Shown here in pieces: positions 22,880 to 34,556 of a stretch of 64,000 bases of DNA. Every line of letters starts with the position of its first letter. Positions within the stretch are counted from its first letter, which is position 1. This stretch comes from Endomychus coccineus (Eukaryota; Arthropoda; Insecta; Coleoptera; Endomychidae). The stretch spans positions 151,292,962 through 151,356,961 of the forward strand of contig OY294067.1 in the NCBI GenBank assembly GCA_958510875.1, given 5' to 3'. Under the pieces are notes generated by a model that was not told where the DNA came from, did not search any database, and saw nothing but the letters and a program-made list of their open reading frames with translations. The translations under genes were made by a program, and so were the position numbers.

Positions 22880-23440
22880 TATAAATTCAAATTTATCTAG
22901 AGGTGTGTGGTTTTTAATCTCTGCCCAACTTTTTTGATGATACTTAATTCCAAAACGACTGGTATATTTATAAATAAAGAAACAACATCCAAGGAAATCA
23001 ATATATGATCTACGGTTATGACTTGATTTTTTAAGAACTCATTAAAATGACATGAGTTCTTCACGTAAAATTCATTTTTTCTATTATATTCTTGATAGAT
23101 TTTGATACAAATTCTTATAAATTGTAAGTAGGCGTTCCAATATTATTTACTATAGGTCTTAAAGGTATATCACTTTGATGTAGTTTCGGAAGCCCATAGA
23201 TATAAGGTGCTTGCCTATTATGGCAAATTGATTTATTTTTCAAATCAATAGGGATTATCATATTCTTGTACCTTTTACTTATTAATTTATTCATCTGATT
23301 TTGTACATTATCATGTAGGATCAGATTGTATATTTTTATAAGTTGTTACATCATTTAATAAATTTCGTATCTTGTTTTGGTACTAATCTCTATGCATTAT
23401 AACGGTTTATTAGTTTAGAACGTGGATAAATTCCGCCTTC
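22880..23440 (-). pseudogene. Penelope-like reverse transcriptase remnant
   Basis: The minus strand encodes [12 protein letters not shown], then [16 protein letters not shown] (about 23215-23120), then SLDVVSLFINIP (about 23010-22975). The first two are the conserved block before, and the last is motif A of, Penelope-type RT. Stops (for example after PTYNL) and frame changes interrupt it, and the catalytic YxDD and GIY-YIG parts are not seen. It is an old fragment, of a different family from the ones at 52 and 59 kb judging by sequence. Confidence 0.75.
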
Positions 23441-23489
23441 AAAACTAATATTTGAAGATTACCATTTAAGAGCTCTATTGTTTTTTCTG

Positions 23490-23899
23490 TGTGATCAATC
23501 AATCAATCAAGACGAAGGCGGACAAGTCCTGAGCACTCAGCCCGCTTGATTGGGTCCATTATGCGCCCCTTGATACAAGAATCAGCCCAGCAGGCATAAG
23601 GCTGTGCCAAAGGCTAAGATTTAGCATGGACTGATATCTCCTATGGCTTCAAGCAGCATATGTGTGGTGCCGAGGTGTTGTAACCTAAGAGAGGCCAGTG
23701 CTGGACATTCTGGTAAGATGTGAGAGGCAGTTTCATTCGCCTCTCCACATCTACTACAAACTGGATCTTCGACAATGTCCATTGTGTGTAGATGTTTATC
23801 CAGCTGACAGTGTCCTCTGAGAACAGGACAGGATTGTTTAACGCGCTTAATTTTGTTTTCAACCTCTGCTACATTTGTGCAAGCTTCTTTGATGTACAA
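23490..23899 (-). pseudogene. LINE ORF2 C-terminal fragment (Jockey/R1-like)
   Basis: The 92-codon frame 23899-23621 contains VLRGHCQLDKHLHTMDIVED followed by PVCSRCGE.NETASHILPECPAL, the zinc-binding C-terminus found after RNase H in insect LINEs. The 3' side continues non-coding to a (GATT)n-like tail, TTGATTGATTGATTGATC, near 23492-23510, a plausible LINE 3' end. The 5' side is truncated at about 23900. Confidence 0.8.
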
Positions 23900-25980
23900 A
23901 TTGAAACAATTTTTATGAAGAGAATTTAATAATATTACTTTGCACCTTCCTAAAAATTATATCCTTTGATTAGGATTTAATGAAATTTATAAATACTAGC
24001 AGTCTGCAAGTTGCAGACTCCTACATCTTACCAGAAATATTCTGCGGTTCTTTTCCCTTGCTAATATCTTCACTAACGTTCCGTATTCTTTCAATATTTT
24101 AACTAAAGAGACCTATGTAACGTGCGACTTGTTATTGGTATCTAAAGAGGATACAGGTAGCGATAATAACTTGTCGCCACGTACTAGAATTTGTAAAAAT
24201 ATTGAAGGGTTAAAACCTCAGGTCGTCGATCTAAGCCAAACTACCTTCAAGGTTTCTTGTAGATGCCACCACTAGATGTATTGATTTAGCTCATCTAGGA
24301 AGCTGTTTGAAAAATAAAGGTAACCTTTCTCCGCCCTTACGTGGGCCGACTCAATTTCCTGTTATAAGAATATAATTGCACTTTTCCAAGTAATCTCTTG
24401 AATCCCCGAGACGTATTTGTTGTTAGGTGATTAGGGCGTACCAGTTAAACACATCGAGCCATATTTATAATAATAATATATTGAATAATAGTTTAACAAT
24501 ATTTGATATAAATAAAATAAGAAAACAAAAAAAATTAAAAGAACGAGCCAAAATATGAAATTTAACAGCCGATTTTGATGATTGAAAACAAACAATGAAA
24601 AAAGAAAAAAAAAACAGGTACAGGTTTGCCCCAAATGGGAACCTGGGAAAATCTAGGATTCTTACAATTACATAAGCGGACGTGATCTGAAGGGGGGTGA
24701 ACACAACTGATAAAAGGAATGGTCAATTTCTCTATCAAAAACCTCAGGCAATTCGTTCAACACCTTCACCGTCCAACCCCCGCTCTGCTACGATGCTTGC
24801 TTGGAGACCCCTCTAGGATTTTGTCGCACGGAAATTTATACACTCGAGTTCTCGGTTATCAAAATTTAGAATTCATTAGATGTTCTTGAATAAAATAAAT
24901 ATGATTTTAACACTTCCCGTCCAATCGCGACGCGTGCTCAATGTAAGCTCTGTCTTGCCTTTTTGGAGCTACCAAAAGTTACTGATAAAATAAAACAACA
25001 ATTCAAGACTCAGCTTTCAGAAAAAAAGGAAAAAAATAACAATATATTGACTCTTGATTTAATTTAAATTTGGTTTTACCCAAAGGATATATTTACTGAT
25101 TTAATGACAAATTGAAATTTTCAGGCTAAGACAGAGCTTAACTAAGTTAAGTTTACTGGACGACTTCCTATCGAGAAGTGACTTCCCTTTCGATAATCAA
25201 TCTATCTTTTCGAAATCATTTGACCTAAGCTGACCCACGCTCTGAGTTTTTTTTCTGAAACGTCAGCTCAATTTTCACACTAGGAGACTAACTCCGCCTA
25301 TATTCAATTTTACAGCCTATCAAAATAAAGAACCGCTGTGATAGCGACGTTGACAGGCATGTCAAGTCCAGGACACCTTTTCTGTCGATGCTAGCAGGTA
25401 TTTCACCTGTAGCAACTTAAGCTAGCTTGGCGGCGGGTGCGAGGTCTGTGCTCCGGATGAGGCGCATCAGGTTACGAAATACCTTCGTCGCCACATACTA
25501 TTCTGCTGTGTTATGATAGATCAATTTTCTTATGCGAATTAAATTAATTCCGTGCTTAATAATTTTGGATAGGGCCTAATCATGGTGAAAATTTCGAATT
25601 GTTACACCTATTATTTTGAAAGATCTATTCTGGAGATGATTCACATAAAGGGTGACTCCTGAAAAATGTGATGTGATTTATATGAATATACAACCTCTAA
25701 TTTTATGAAATTGTATAACGTATTAAACTTGTTACTGAAATACACCGTTTCAATATTAAGATATTTAAAAATTGAACTGTCAAAAAATGTTTACTTCACT
25801 CCCCTTTTCTCCTTGAGTGGCGCCCTCTCTCTCCTAAGAAGCGCTACAATGAATCACTGAACGAAGCGCTAGAACACACCACAGAATATATTGGCGGCCT
25901 TTTGGTTTCAGTCGACATTGCTAGGAATGACTTCGAATTTTATAAGTAAATTACTCAGCACTGGATTCTTTATACATATT
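23900..25980. other. No gene recognised
   Basis: AT-rich. It contains a short palindrome AGTCTGCAA-G-TTGCAGACT at 24001-24019, and a pair of inverted 16-bp tracts (TAAGCTCTGTCTTGCC near 24945 and GGCTAAGACAGAGCTTA near 25122) that may mark a small foldback. Open frames at 24431-24704 (minus) are low-complexity and are not supported as genes. Confidence 0.5.
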
Positions 25981-25984
25981 CATC

Positions 25985-26180
25985 TACTCCAATAATTAAT
26001 GTGTTACAATTTCGATTACTCTTGTTTCTGTTCGTTTCAGCGACGTGGGCATTTTAAATTGAAATTGGTGCTATAAGGACGCGTAGTGCTTGATACAATT
26101 AGTTTTGAGAAATCCCGTTTTGGACATTGATACATCTTCTGATGATGACCAAGAGACCGAAAAGTACGTAAAGATGGAAA
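25985..26180 (+). repeat. Hammerhead-bearing short repeat, single copy
   Basis: GTTTCAGCGACGTGGGCATTTTAAATTG, AATTGGTGC, ATAAGGACGC and TTGATACAATTAGTTTTGAG match, in order, the arms at 61018-61436. The segment ends with a hammerhead-like block at 26133-26176. It is read as a lone diverged copy of a short non-autonomous retroelement. Confidence 0.7.
26133..26176 (+). ncRNA. Hammerhead-like motif, partly degenerate
   Basis: Core CTGATGA at 26139-26145 and a GAAA-like element near 26159. Stem I is CATCTT (26133-26138) with AAGATG (26171-26176). In the 61-kb copies the same positions read GTCTT/AAGAC, so both strands of the helix changed together. Stem II has decayed (GACC...GACC), so cleavage is doubtful. 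Confidence 0.5.
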
Positions 26181-26749
26181 TAAGGATCATATGCAAGCAA
26201 AACATCTTCAGAAAAGGAACTTCTTATTTCCTTATTTTTGCGCCATGAATAATTGATCGTTAGCATATTCGTATCTCCTTTTGGACTTTTCAGGCAGTAC
26301 TTTTAGTGATGTTAATTTTGCAGGCTCTTTAATTCCAGGTGGAGTACACCGATCATCACTGTCAATCTCTACATCCATGTTTTATGGAATTTCAATTACG
26401 GTTTTTTCATATAATAAGTTTAATGATGCATATGCAAAACAGACCATTCAAAAGTTTATCTGACGTTTCCGCAATATTAATTTCAAAGCACACCTTGAAA
26501 AATTTCATATACAATACATATAGTTGAATAAAGTTACATCTTAATAAACATATCACTCTTGAGTTTTTTTTACTTTTCAACTCTAGGGTGATATTTGTCA
26601 TTTTCGAAGTAACTAAATAATGTACTATTTATCATTTTTGCATGTGGTGTTCGGAAAAATACTATTTCATCCATGTTCGTTTTGGTTCGAGATATTGAGC
26701 TTCATTGTATAATGTGAGGGCATAACTACTCATATTGTTCCTCCTATTC

Positions 26750-26999
26750 GCTAAGAATCTTTGAATATACAGCTTTTCTCTGACGTCTGTATGTCACTGA
26801 ACTCCTCCTAAACGACTGGACCGATTGGAATGAATTTTGTTGTATGCGTTTGGGTGACGCCCTGGATGGTTTAGATTCACAAATCAGCCCGGCATATGGC
26901 ACGTCTTCGTGGACGAGGAGGAAATATTGGTCGAAGGACTCAGAATTCACAATTAGTCCAGAACCGTCGTGCAGGACAACGTCTGTCGGGTCCGCTAGT
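26750..26999 (+). mobile_element. Helitron/Helentron-like 3' end
   Basis: The segment ends GGACAACGTCTGTCGGGTCC then GCTAGT, i.e. a short GGAC...GTCC hairpin just before CTAG, the usual Helitron 3' terminus. The upstream text (AAACGACTGGACCGATT, GGATGGTTTAGATTCACA) is, from memory, common in insect Helentron-like repeats. No 5' TC end or Rep/helicase was found. Confidence 0.5.
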
Positions 27000-27362
27000 T
27001 CCTTATATTTTCCAACTAGTTCTTCAAATCTCTTACAAATACAGATGGGTGTAAGCTTCTTATATTACAATTGAATTTTATGATTTATTCGCTACCCATT
27101 GCACTATTCTTTCCTCGTATTACCTCTTGTTTTCATATTCTACTAATTTACTTTTTTTTATGGTGGTTCAAATTTCAAAGTCGATTTCCTACTCTACCTC
27201 GATTTTTGAAGGCCTCAACGTTGCCAATTATCAATATTATTCTTGTAGTTACTTTTAATCAATTATGTTTTACTCAACTATAGCATATAGTTTTTCAAAT
27301 CTCTAAGCGTTGGTCGACAAATTATTAAATAAATTTTTGTTTTATGTGACAATTATTATAAC

Positions 27363-27798
27363 AATGTTGATTGTGAAATAGTTAATTTGATTGTATTTTT
27401 GTATTATAGGTATTAATAAATGCTCATATTGTTTGCACTTTGCTTTGTTTCAGTTTTCGGCTAGCTTATTACTCTATTAATGAACTAAAATAATTTGAAT
27501 CTGGACCTACCTTTGGTTGTATTATTCTCAGGTTCTCTATATCTATGTAAGAGTAATAATTATAAAAAAGAGAAAAATCTTTTTCATTTAAATTCAAATA
27601 GATGATATGTTTATTTAATAAAGTATAAATTTGAGGTTAAGCCTTCAAGTGTCAATAATTTCAAACAATTAGAATTCATTCATAAATGATTGCATTATAC
27701 TATATGAATATAACATTCCTCATTAATATTCGTCATGAAATGATTAGTTTTACAAACTATAATTAACCTTTTAACGATTTCTATGGTTACTTTATAAA
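27363..27798. repeat. Dispersed repeat, copy 2
   Basis: Same repeat as 22440-22856. It is interrupted at TTTATAAATA|GTCCAGG by the foldback element starting at 27801. The sequence after the element's right end (32855 onward) does not obviously resume it. Confidence 0.7.
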
Positions 27799-28899
27799 TA
27801 GTCCAGGCATTTAAGAAATTTTTTTGTTCGAATTCCCGTGAGGTCTAATTACGGTCTATTCTCATGTACTTCGAGACGCTCAACACGATGGTGTAGTTTA
27901 AATTTGAATTAACCCTGTGCTCGAAAAACTATGACCATTTTTTAGATCCAAAACTGGCCATATTTCGATTTTTTGCGTTTTGAGGCAAAACTATGGGTTG
28001 TACCGAAAAATATTTGAACAAAAGTTGTTGGACAAATTGATACTCGATTTTTGGCCCTGGTCAGAAATCGATTCGAGGTAGTGGGCCCAAGATAAGGTCC
28101 ATTTGGTGTGTTTTTTAGCACATTGAAAATTGGAGTATATGTCAAGGACTTTTCACTTTTTTCACATTCTGTTTTGGTGAAGAGATAGTATTTTTATTTC
28201 TCTTCTTTCGCTCCTTGGTATTTTGACCTACCTCATTTTTTGGCACCAGAATCGGTCATTTTGAAAAATCCGTATTTTACGAACTCCAGACGGAATACTC
28301 ATGTTATCGATCTAAAACTGAATTCATCCAAAAGATTCCACTATTCTGCACCTAATATTCAAAATTCAAGCATTTCGGTCCAAAGATATAACTTTCGCGC
28401 AATTTTGAAAATTTTGGACCACCGAAAAATTCAAATTTTTTGAGATTAGAAATTTTTCACGGAATCCAAATTCTAGACTATTTCAGAAGTTTTCGTAACA
28501 AGTATTTTAAGTATAAGCAGATTGATTTGGGTTAAGTAGGAATGAAGCTATCGTGATGAATGTGTTTGGGCCTCTAGAGGGCTCAATTATGGGCCTATCG
28601 ACAAAGATCTTAGAGCAAATTATAGAGAAATACATCGACTACTCAGGTTCGAAACAGCGTACGGACACTCGTCCGCAATTCTAAATTATAAAGAATTTCA
28701 TCATAAAAAACTAGCACGGAATTTCATTTAGCGGCAATAAACGAGGGTCGGTATAATAGATTCGGCGTGCGAAATTATACATTTTAAATGTTTTGAAATG
28801 CACCTGAATGCATATTATCGATAGGTGTGAATATGTGAGTGTATGTGGACGTGTGAACGCGTATATGTGACCGTGACATGATGTCATTATGGGGTGTTA

Positions 28900-29160
28900 C
28901 ATATCAAAATCATCATCTAATATACTGATTTCTGGCTCGGGGCAATTAAAACATCCTTTACCTTCACAATGTTTACATATGAGCTACAAGGTAGTCCTAA
29001 TTTTTGCACGAACATTTACCAGTACATTTTTTTATACATCTACAAGAGATTATTTTGATCAACTCATCGGGACGTGCATATTTTACTGTTTGTATAGAAA
29101 TAAGTCAATTCGCACTATTTCTCCAACTCCATTTCGTAGGATCTACCAGTACAATTTTTT
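28900..29160 (-). pseudogene. CXC-tail remnant, family A left arm
   Basis: The minus strand reads ARPDELIKIISCRCIKKCTG, then KCSC, with later CFNCPEPEISILDDD. It is the same cysteine-rich tail as at 29545-29881 and 63502-63894, here broken by frame changes. Its mirror-image position opposite 29545-29881 shows the arms extend through the coding part. Confidence 0.7.
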
Positions 29161-29544
29161 TTACAACCACAAGGGATTATTTGATCAACTCATCGGGACG
29201 TGCATTTTTACTGTTTGTATAAGAGTAAGTTCATCCGGACTATTTCTTCAACCCCATTTTGTTGAATCAATGGTTTCATTACCGATCCAAACCCTAAAAA
29301 TATGTTGCTTTGCAGCATTATCGTATTTTCATATGGTTACCTTGTTGAAATCTTATGTCGAGTATAAAAGATCGGGGAATTGAAATTTCCTAATAAATGT
29401 GTTAAACAAAATGCTCCCAATTTTTCGTTCCCGCGTACATTTACATTATGCCAAGGCATTACAAGGTAACCATATGAAAATACGATGATGCTGCAAAGCA
29501 AGATATTTTTAGGGTGCATTACCAAGTTCAGGTTTAAATCGGTA

Positions 29545-29881
29545 ATGAAACCATTGATCCAACGAAATGGAGTTGGAGAAATAGTCCGAATGGACTTACT
29601 CCTATACAAACAGTAAAAATGCACGTCCCGATGAGGTGATCAAAATAATTTCTTTTGATTGTAAGAAAAATTGTACTAGCAAATGTTCGTGCAAAAAATT
29701 AGGATCACCTTGTAGCTCATTATGTAAGCATTGTGAAGGTAAATAATGTTCTAATTGCCCCGAGCCAGAAATCAGTATACTAGATGATGATGATTTTGAT
29801 GAGTGTATGGATGAAAATGAACACGATAATGAAGATGATGACGATACCGATGATGTTATCAATGACAATTGCGAAGACTAA
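29545..29881 (+). pseudogene. CXC-tail remnant, family A right arm
   Basis: It begins DPTKWSWRNSPNGLTPIQTV. A one-base loss near 29618 shifts into PDEVIKIIS, then a Cys-rich run (CKKNC, KCSCKK, CSSLCKHCEG), a TAA near 29743, then CSNCPEPEISILDD and a long Asp/Glu tail ending at TAA 29879-29881. The cysteine spacing resembles the CXC (tesmin/TSO1) zinc-binding motif. Function in the element is unknown. Confidence 0.75.
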
Positions 29882-31145
29882 ATTTTATCAAACTCAGATG
29901 ATGAAGCGGATCACGATGATCCGTGAATCAATAATGATCATATTACATCATTAGCAATATATGCTGACAGTGATAACGAAAGTTTACGTTATTTGTGAAT
30001 AATTAGAGATATAGATAATTTTTTAATAAATATGAAATGTAAAAGAGAAAACAGAAGAATGTGAAAGGAAAATATTATTTATTAATCGTAGTTTTTTTGT
30101 TTAAATATTTAAATTTGTTATGTAACACCCTATAATGACATCATGTCAGGGTCACATGTACACGTTCACACGTCTACATACACTCACACATTCACGCAAA
30201 ACGATTGTAAGGATTCAAGTGCATTTTAAAAGATTTAAAAAAGTATAATTTCGCGCGCGGAATCTACTGTAACGACCCTCGCTTATTGCCGCTAAATGAA
30301 ATTCCGCGCTGGTTTTTTATGATGAAATTCATTATAACTTGGAATTGTGAACGAATCTCCGTACTCCGTTCCAGACCTAAATCGCCGATGTATTTTCCTG
30401 TAATTTGCTCCAAGACTTTGTCGATAGGTCCAAAATTGGGCCCTCTAGAGGCACAAACACATTTGTTAGGATAGCTTCATTCTACTTTACCCACATCGAT
30501 CTGCGTGGACTTAAAATACTCCTTATGAAAATCTCTAATAGAACGTAGAAATCGGTTTCTGTGAAAAACTTCTAACCTCGAAAAATTTTAATTTTTCGGA
30601 TTTCGAATTTTAGATATTGGATGCAGGATAATAAAATCTTTCTAATCAATTCAGTTTTGGATCGATAACGTAAGTATTTCGTCTGAAATTCGTGGAATAC
30701 GGAATTTTCAAAATGGTTGATTTTGGCCCCAAAAAATGAGGTACGTGAAAATATCAGAAGCTGAAAGAAGAGTCACCGAAATACTATCTTTCTCCCGGAA
30801 CAGAATATAAAAGAAACAAAAACTCTTTGACATATACCCAATTTTTCAATGTGCTAAAAAACATACTAAAATGGGCCCTATCTTGGGTCCACAATATTAA
30901 ATTGAATTCGTACCAAGGCCAAAAATCGCGTAATTATTTTTCCAACAACTTTTGTTCAAGCACTTTTCTACACAACCCATAGCTTTGTCTCAAAACGCAA
31001 AAAATCGAAAAAAGGCTATTTTTTGTTCCAAAAAATGGCCCTAGTGTTTCGAGCACAGGGTTTACCCCAATTTGAATTACACCATCGTGTTCAGCGTGTC
31101 AAAATACATAAGAATAGACCAAAATTAGACCTCGCGGAAATTCGT

Positions 31146-32852
31146 ACATTTAGTCGAGGAATTATAGCCAAAATGATCGAATTTTTGACTGGCAACCTGT
31201 ATCGAGATGCGGTTTCCGCCATTTGCTTCAGAAACACAATAGAAAGAAATGTGCCATATTTGTTTTACCAGGAAAAGCTTGGTTGCACTTATGCATGCAA
31301 AAAATGCATTTAAATAATGCGATTTGCGGAACTGTATTGTTGCTCCCCAAATATTAACCAAAATTGGCCAAAATTTATTACTCAGGGGTTTTTGGGGTCG
31401 CTGATTACGAATTCGATGTTTACAAAACGCCACGCTGCATTCTGGGGCCGATTTCGGGCTTGGGGGGGGTATTTGCAGTATAAAGCGCAAATCTTCAAAT
31501 TTTCTCAATCATTCGGTATTTTATGGCAAGTTTGGGATTTTTAAACACAAACTAAATTATGTTCGTTAACTCAAGTGCCCGGAGCAAAGTGGGGCAATGT
31601 GGGGCAATGGGGGGCACTTGGGACTATTATCGAATTTCAAACATCAAACCTAAAAACCTTGTTCTCTGGGGGTTTTTGTGGTCGCTCAACACGAATTCAA
31701 GGTTCATTTTCACCTCAAATGCTCCTGGGGCAGAGTGTCCTCTGGGGCAACGTGGGGCAGTTAATCAATTTCAACTGCCGAACATCAAATTTTATCAATA
31801 AAAAATCGTTAACAATGAAAAAATTTTCAAACTCGCATTATTAGATGTATGTTTCTTACTTTCTCCGCTAGGTGCGCATGTACCGTAGGAATACTTTCTC
31901 GCAATAAAACTTTCCAATGAATAACTCATAAACTACATCGACAATTTTCATTTTCGAAAAACAATTGATCACAAAAACTGGGAATATAGTGAGAGAATAT
32001 CTCCTGACTCAGCAGAAGTGTATTCAAGTTTTTCTTGTGAAATACGTTTAGCTAAGAGGAAGTTGGGTGCATAACCCTGCCTCTGAGTTTCACCGTTTCT
32101 TCACAACCGTTCCTGTATACTTATAGGAATTTGGGTGCATAACCGTTGCCTGAATATTTGAAATCAGTTGTCAACCGATCTTGAGTTATCTGTTTAGATT
32201 TGCAATTTATTATTTATGCCCCCGTTGCCACAGAGAACACTCTGCCCCAGGAGCGTCTGAGCTGAGAATGCACCTTGAATTCGTGTTGAGCGACCACAAA
32301 AACCCCCAGAGAACAAGGTTTTTAGATTTGATGTTTGAAATTCGATAATAGTCCCAAGTGCCCCCCATTGCCCCACATTGCCCCACTTTGCCCCGGCCAC
32401 TTGTGTTAACGAACATCATTTAGTTTGTGTTCAAAAATCCCAAAATTGCCATAAAATACCGAATGATTGAGAAAATTTGAGGATTTGCGCTTTATACTGC
32501 AAATACCCCCCCAAGCCCGAAATCGGCCACAGAATGCAGCGTGGCGTTTTGTAAACATCAAATTCGTAATCAGCGACCCCAAAAACCCCTGAGTAACAAA
32601 TTTTGGCCAATTTTGGTTAATATTTGGTGAGCAACAATACAGTTCAGCAAATCGCATTATTTAGATGCATTTTTTCCATGCACAAGTGCAACCAACAAAT
32701 ATGGCACATTTGTTTCTATTGTGTTTCTGAAGCAAATGGCGAAAACCGCATCTCGATACAGGTTGCCAGTAAAAAATTCGATGATTTGGCCTTTTTACCG
32801 CTATATTTCCTCGACTAAATGATCGTCGATTTTACTCCTCAAATGCCTGGAC
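31146..32852. repeat. Family B inverted arms
   Basis: 31320-31760 is mirrored at 32220-32660 (CAGGGGTTTTTGGGGTCGCT, GGGGCAATGTGGGGCAATGG and their complements), and 31146-31260 at 32700-32825. G-runs such as TGGGGCAATGTGGGGCAA are distinctive. The spacer 31765-32210 is non-coding. Short open frames in the arms mirror each other and are not treated as genes. Confidence 0.75.
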
Positions 32853-32854
32853 TA

Positions 32855-34554
32855 AAATAGGACTGTCTTAAATTGAAAGTTCCGGTTGGTAATTACTGTA
32901 CAATTACTGAGATTGACACTATCTGAGTTTATCAATGTTCTACGTTCAAAATGAAATGTGAGTTTAATCTTAATTCAGTAGCTGTTTTATTGAAGGAAGT
33001 CACTTCTGTTAACAGATGGACTATTGCTGAAGATTGTGAGTTGTTGATGACAAGTGGTCCTTCCTGACTCTGTTCTAATAACACTCAAAATGGATATAAT
33101 TGTGAAAGATTGTATACTTTTTGAATTGTAATTACTTATGTGTTGAAAAGTTGGTATGGTTTTATGTAACTCCAAGAAATATTGTATATTATTATTCCAT
33201 ATTGATTAATTTCATTCATTATTATTAATTATGCTATATCATTTATTGATTGATGGCCTATTGCCTATTTCTCAAATCATATAAATCATATACAAATTGA
33301 ATATAAGCACATTGGCTGTAGATAACTTGTCACTTTGACATTTGGTTATTCGTAATCTTATCATTTATTTAATATTTGTTGCTGTCAGAGTTAAAATTTC
33401 AACTTCCTCATTTCAAATCTTTCTTATTCTAATACATATCAATACTACATGCCTAACATTATTATTCTGCTTATTGTAGTCCTTACATTTTAGTTTCCGT
33501 TAATACATAAGCATACTTTCCTTTACTTGGAGTTTCCCGATTCCTCACTTATTATTTGAGACCTATTGGAGCTTTTATTCTACCTAAATCTCACTTATAA
33601 TCTAGTTCACATTTGATTTCCTTGAAAAGGACATGAAGTTGCTTCCGTTCATATCTTTATTGTTCTACAAGAATTTGAAGATCCACCTTATAAAATCTCT
33701 CTTTGAAAACTCCGACTTTAACAGTACGTTAAATGTGTTACTGAACTCTGCTAACCTTAGGCTACGTTCATAAGCAGTTAAACAAATTGACAGATTTATT
33801 TACATTCAAATGTAGCTGCTGTGCCAATGCTAAAGTCTTGTCTGACGTCATATATACGCCGTCCGCCATTAAGTGACAGAGAGTTCTCTCTTTGTCTCTC
33901 TAATCCCTTTTTTCCCACGCATGCTACTCATGGTCAGACTCTCTTTATAGGAACTCTGGTAGACTACAATATAGCGCGCCAGTAAATTCTGCATTCATGT
34001 TAGGCATTCTCATATAAAAAACTCCCGTACTCCAACTTCCAATGGAATAGGCGGAAACTCATTTACGATATTTGGAAAAATATTAAAATTTAATTTGAAT
34101 ATCTAGAAAACCAAAAATTTGGCCACAGTCGTCTATATAATCTTTTTGTATTAATTTTGAAAGTTCTATCGAGTGTTGATTGTTACGACTCTTGCTACCA
34201 AAAGTGGAACATCTCTAGGTATATTAAACAGAATAGTAACGTGGTTCTGAAAGATCAAATAGAAACTTGTAATTCCCCAATCATTATCAATAACTTTGCC
34301 ATACCTATACCATATTTCAGCTCATAATAGCTGCATTGTAATAACCGTGAGAACGATAGCATAATATCGAAACCGTTAGTTTCAAACTTCCTAAGAATTT
34401 TTTTACTTAGTCCAACGGCTTTTTTCCCTTCATGGGAAAATCCAATGAATGCTTCTTCGACTTCAACTATTCATTATAATTTCAAGAAACGAATCAGACT
34501 TATCAGACATTTGATCTAATATGAAATATCGTGTATGATATCAAACTAAAACAA
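32855..34554. other. No gene recognised; CRE-TATA pair
   Basis: AT-rich and gene-free. At 33843-33856 a palindromic TGACGTCA is followed at once by TATATA, then GCCGTCCGCCATT and GAGAG tracts, which looks promoter-like, but no downstream open frame supports a gene. Confidence 0.4.
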
Positions 34555-34556
34555 TA

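Larger units (their letters stand above)
27801..32852. mobile_element. Composite foldback element (families A and B)
   Basis: Left end GTCCAGGCATTTAAG after TA (27799-27800); right end AAATGCCTGGAC before TA (32853-32854). Family A forms arms 27801-~29340 and ~29465-31147. Family B forms arms ~31146-31760 and ~32215-32852 around a ~450-bp spacer. At ~31147 the expected outer ends of A (right) and B (left) are both missing and the two are fused, yet the outermost ends are compatible and TA-flanked. The A arms carry CXC-tail coding remnants and the B arms none recognised. No transposase was recognised, so the superfamily is unassigned. Confidence 0.75.

Noticed and set aside
23641..23862. Second minus-strand frame overlapping the LINE tail
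   Set aside because: The zinc-binding C-terminal motif is in the other frame (23899-23621).
28889..29383. 164-codon plus-strand frame
   Set aside because: It lies opposite the CXC-tail remnant of the foldback arm. The coding similarity is on the minus strand.
31023..32657. Several 60-130-codon frames in the family B arms
   Set aside because: They mirror each other because the DNA is an inverted repeat. No domain and no selection-like pattern.
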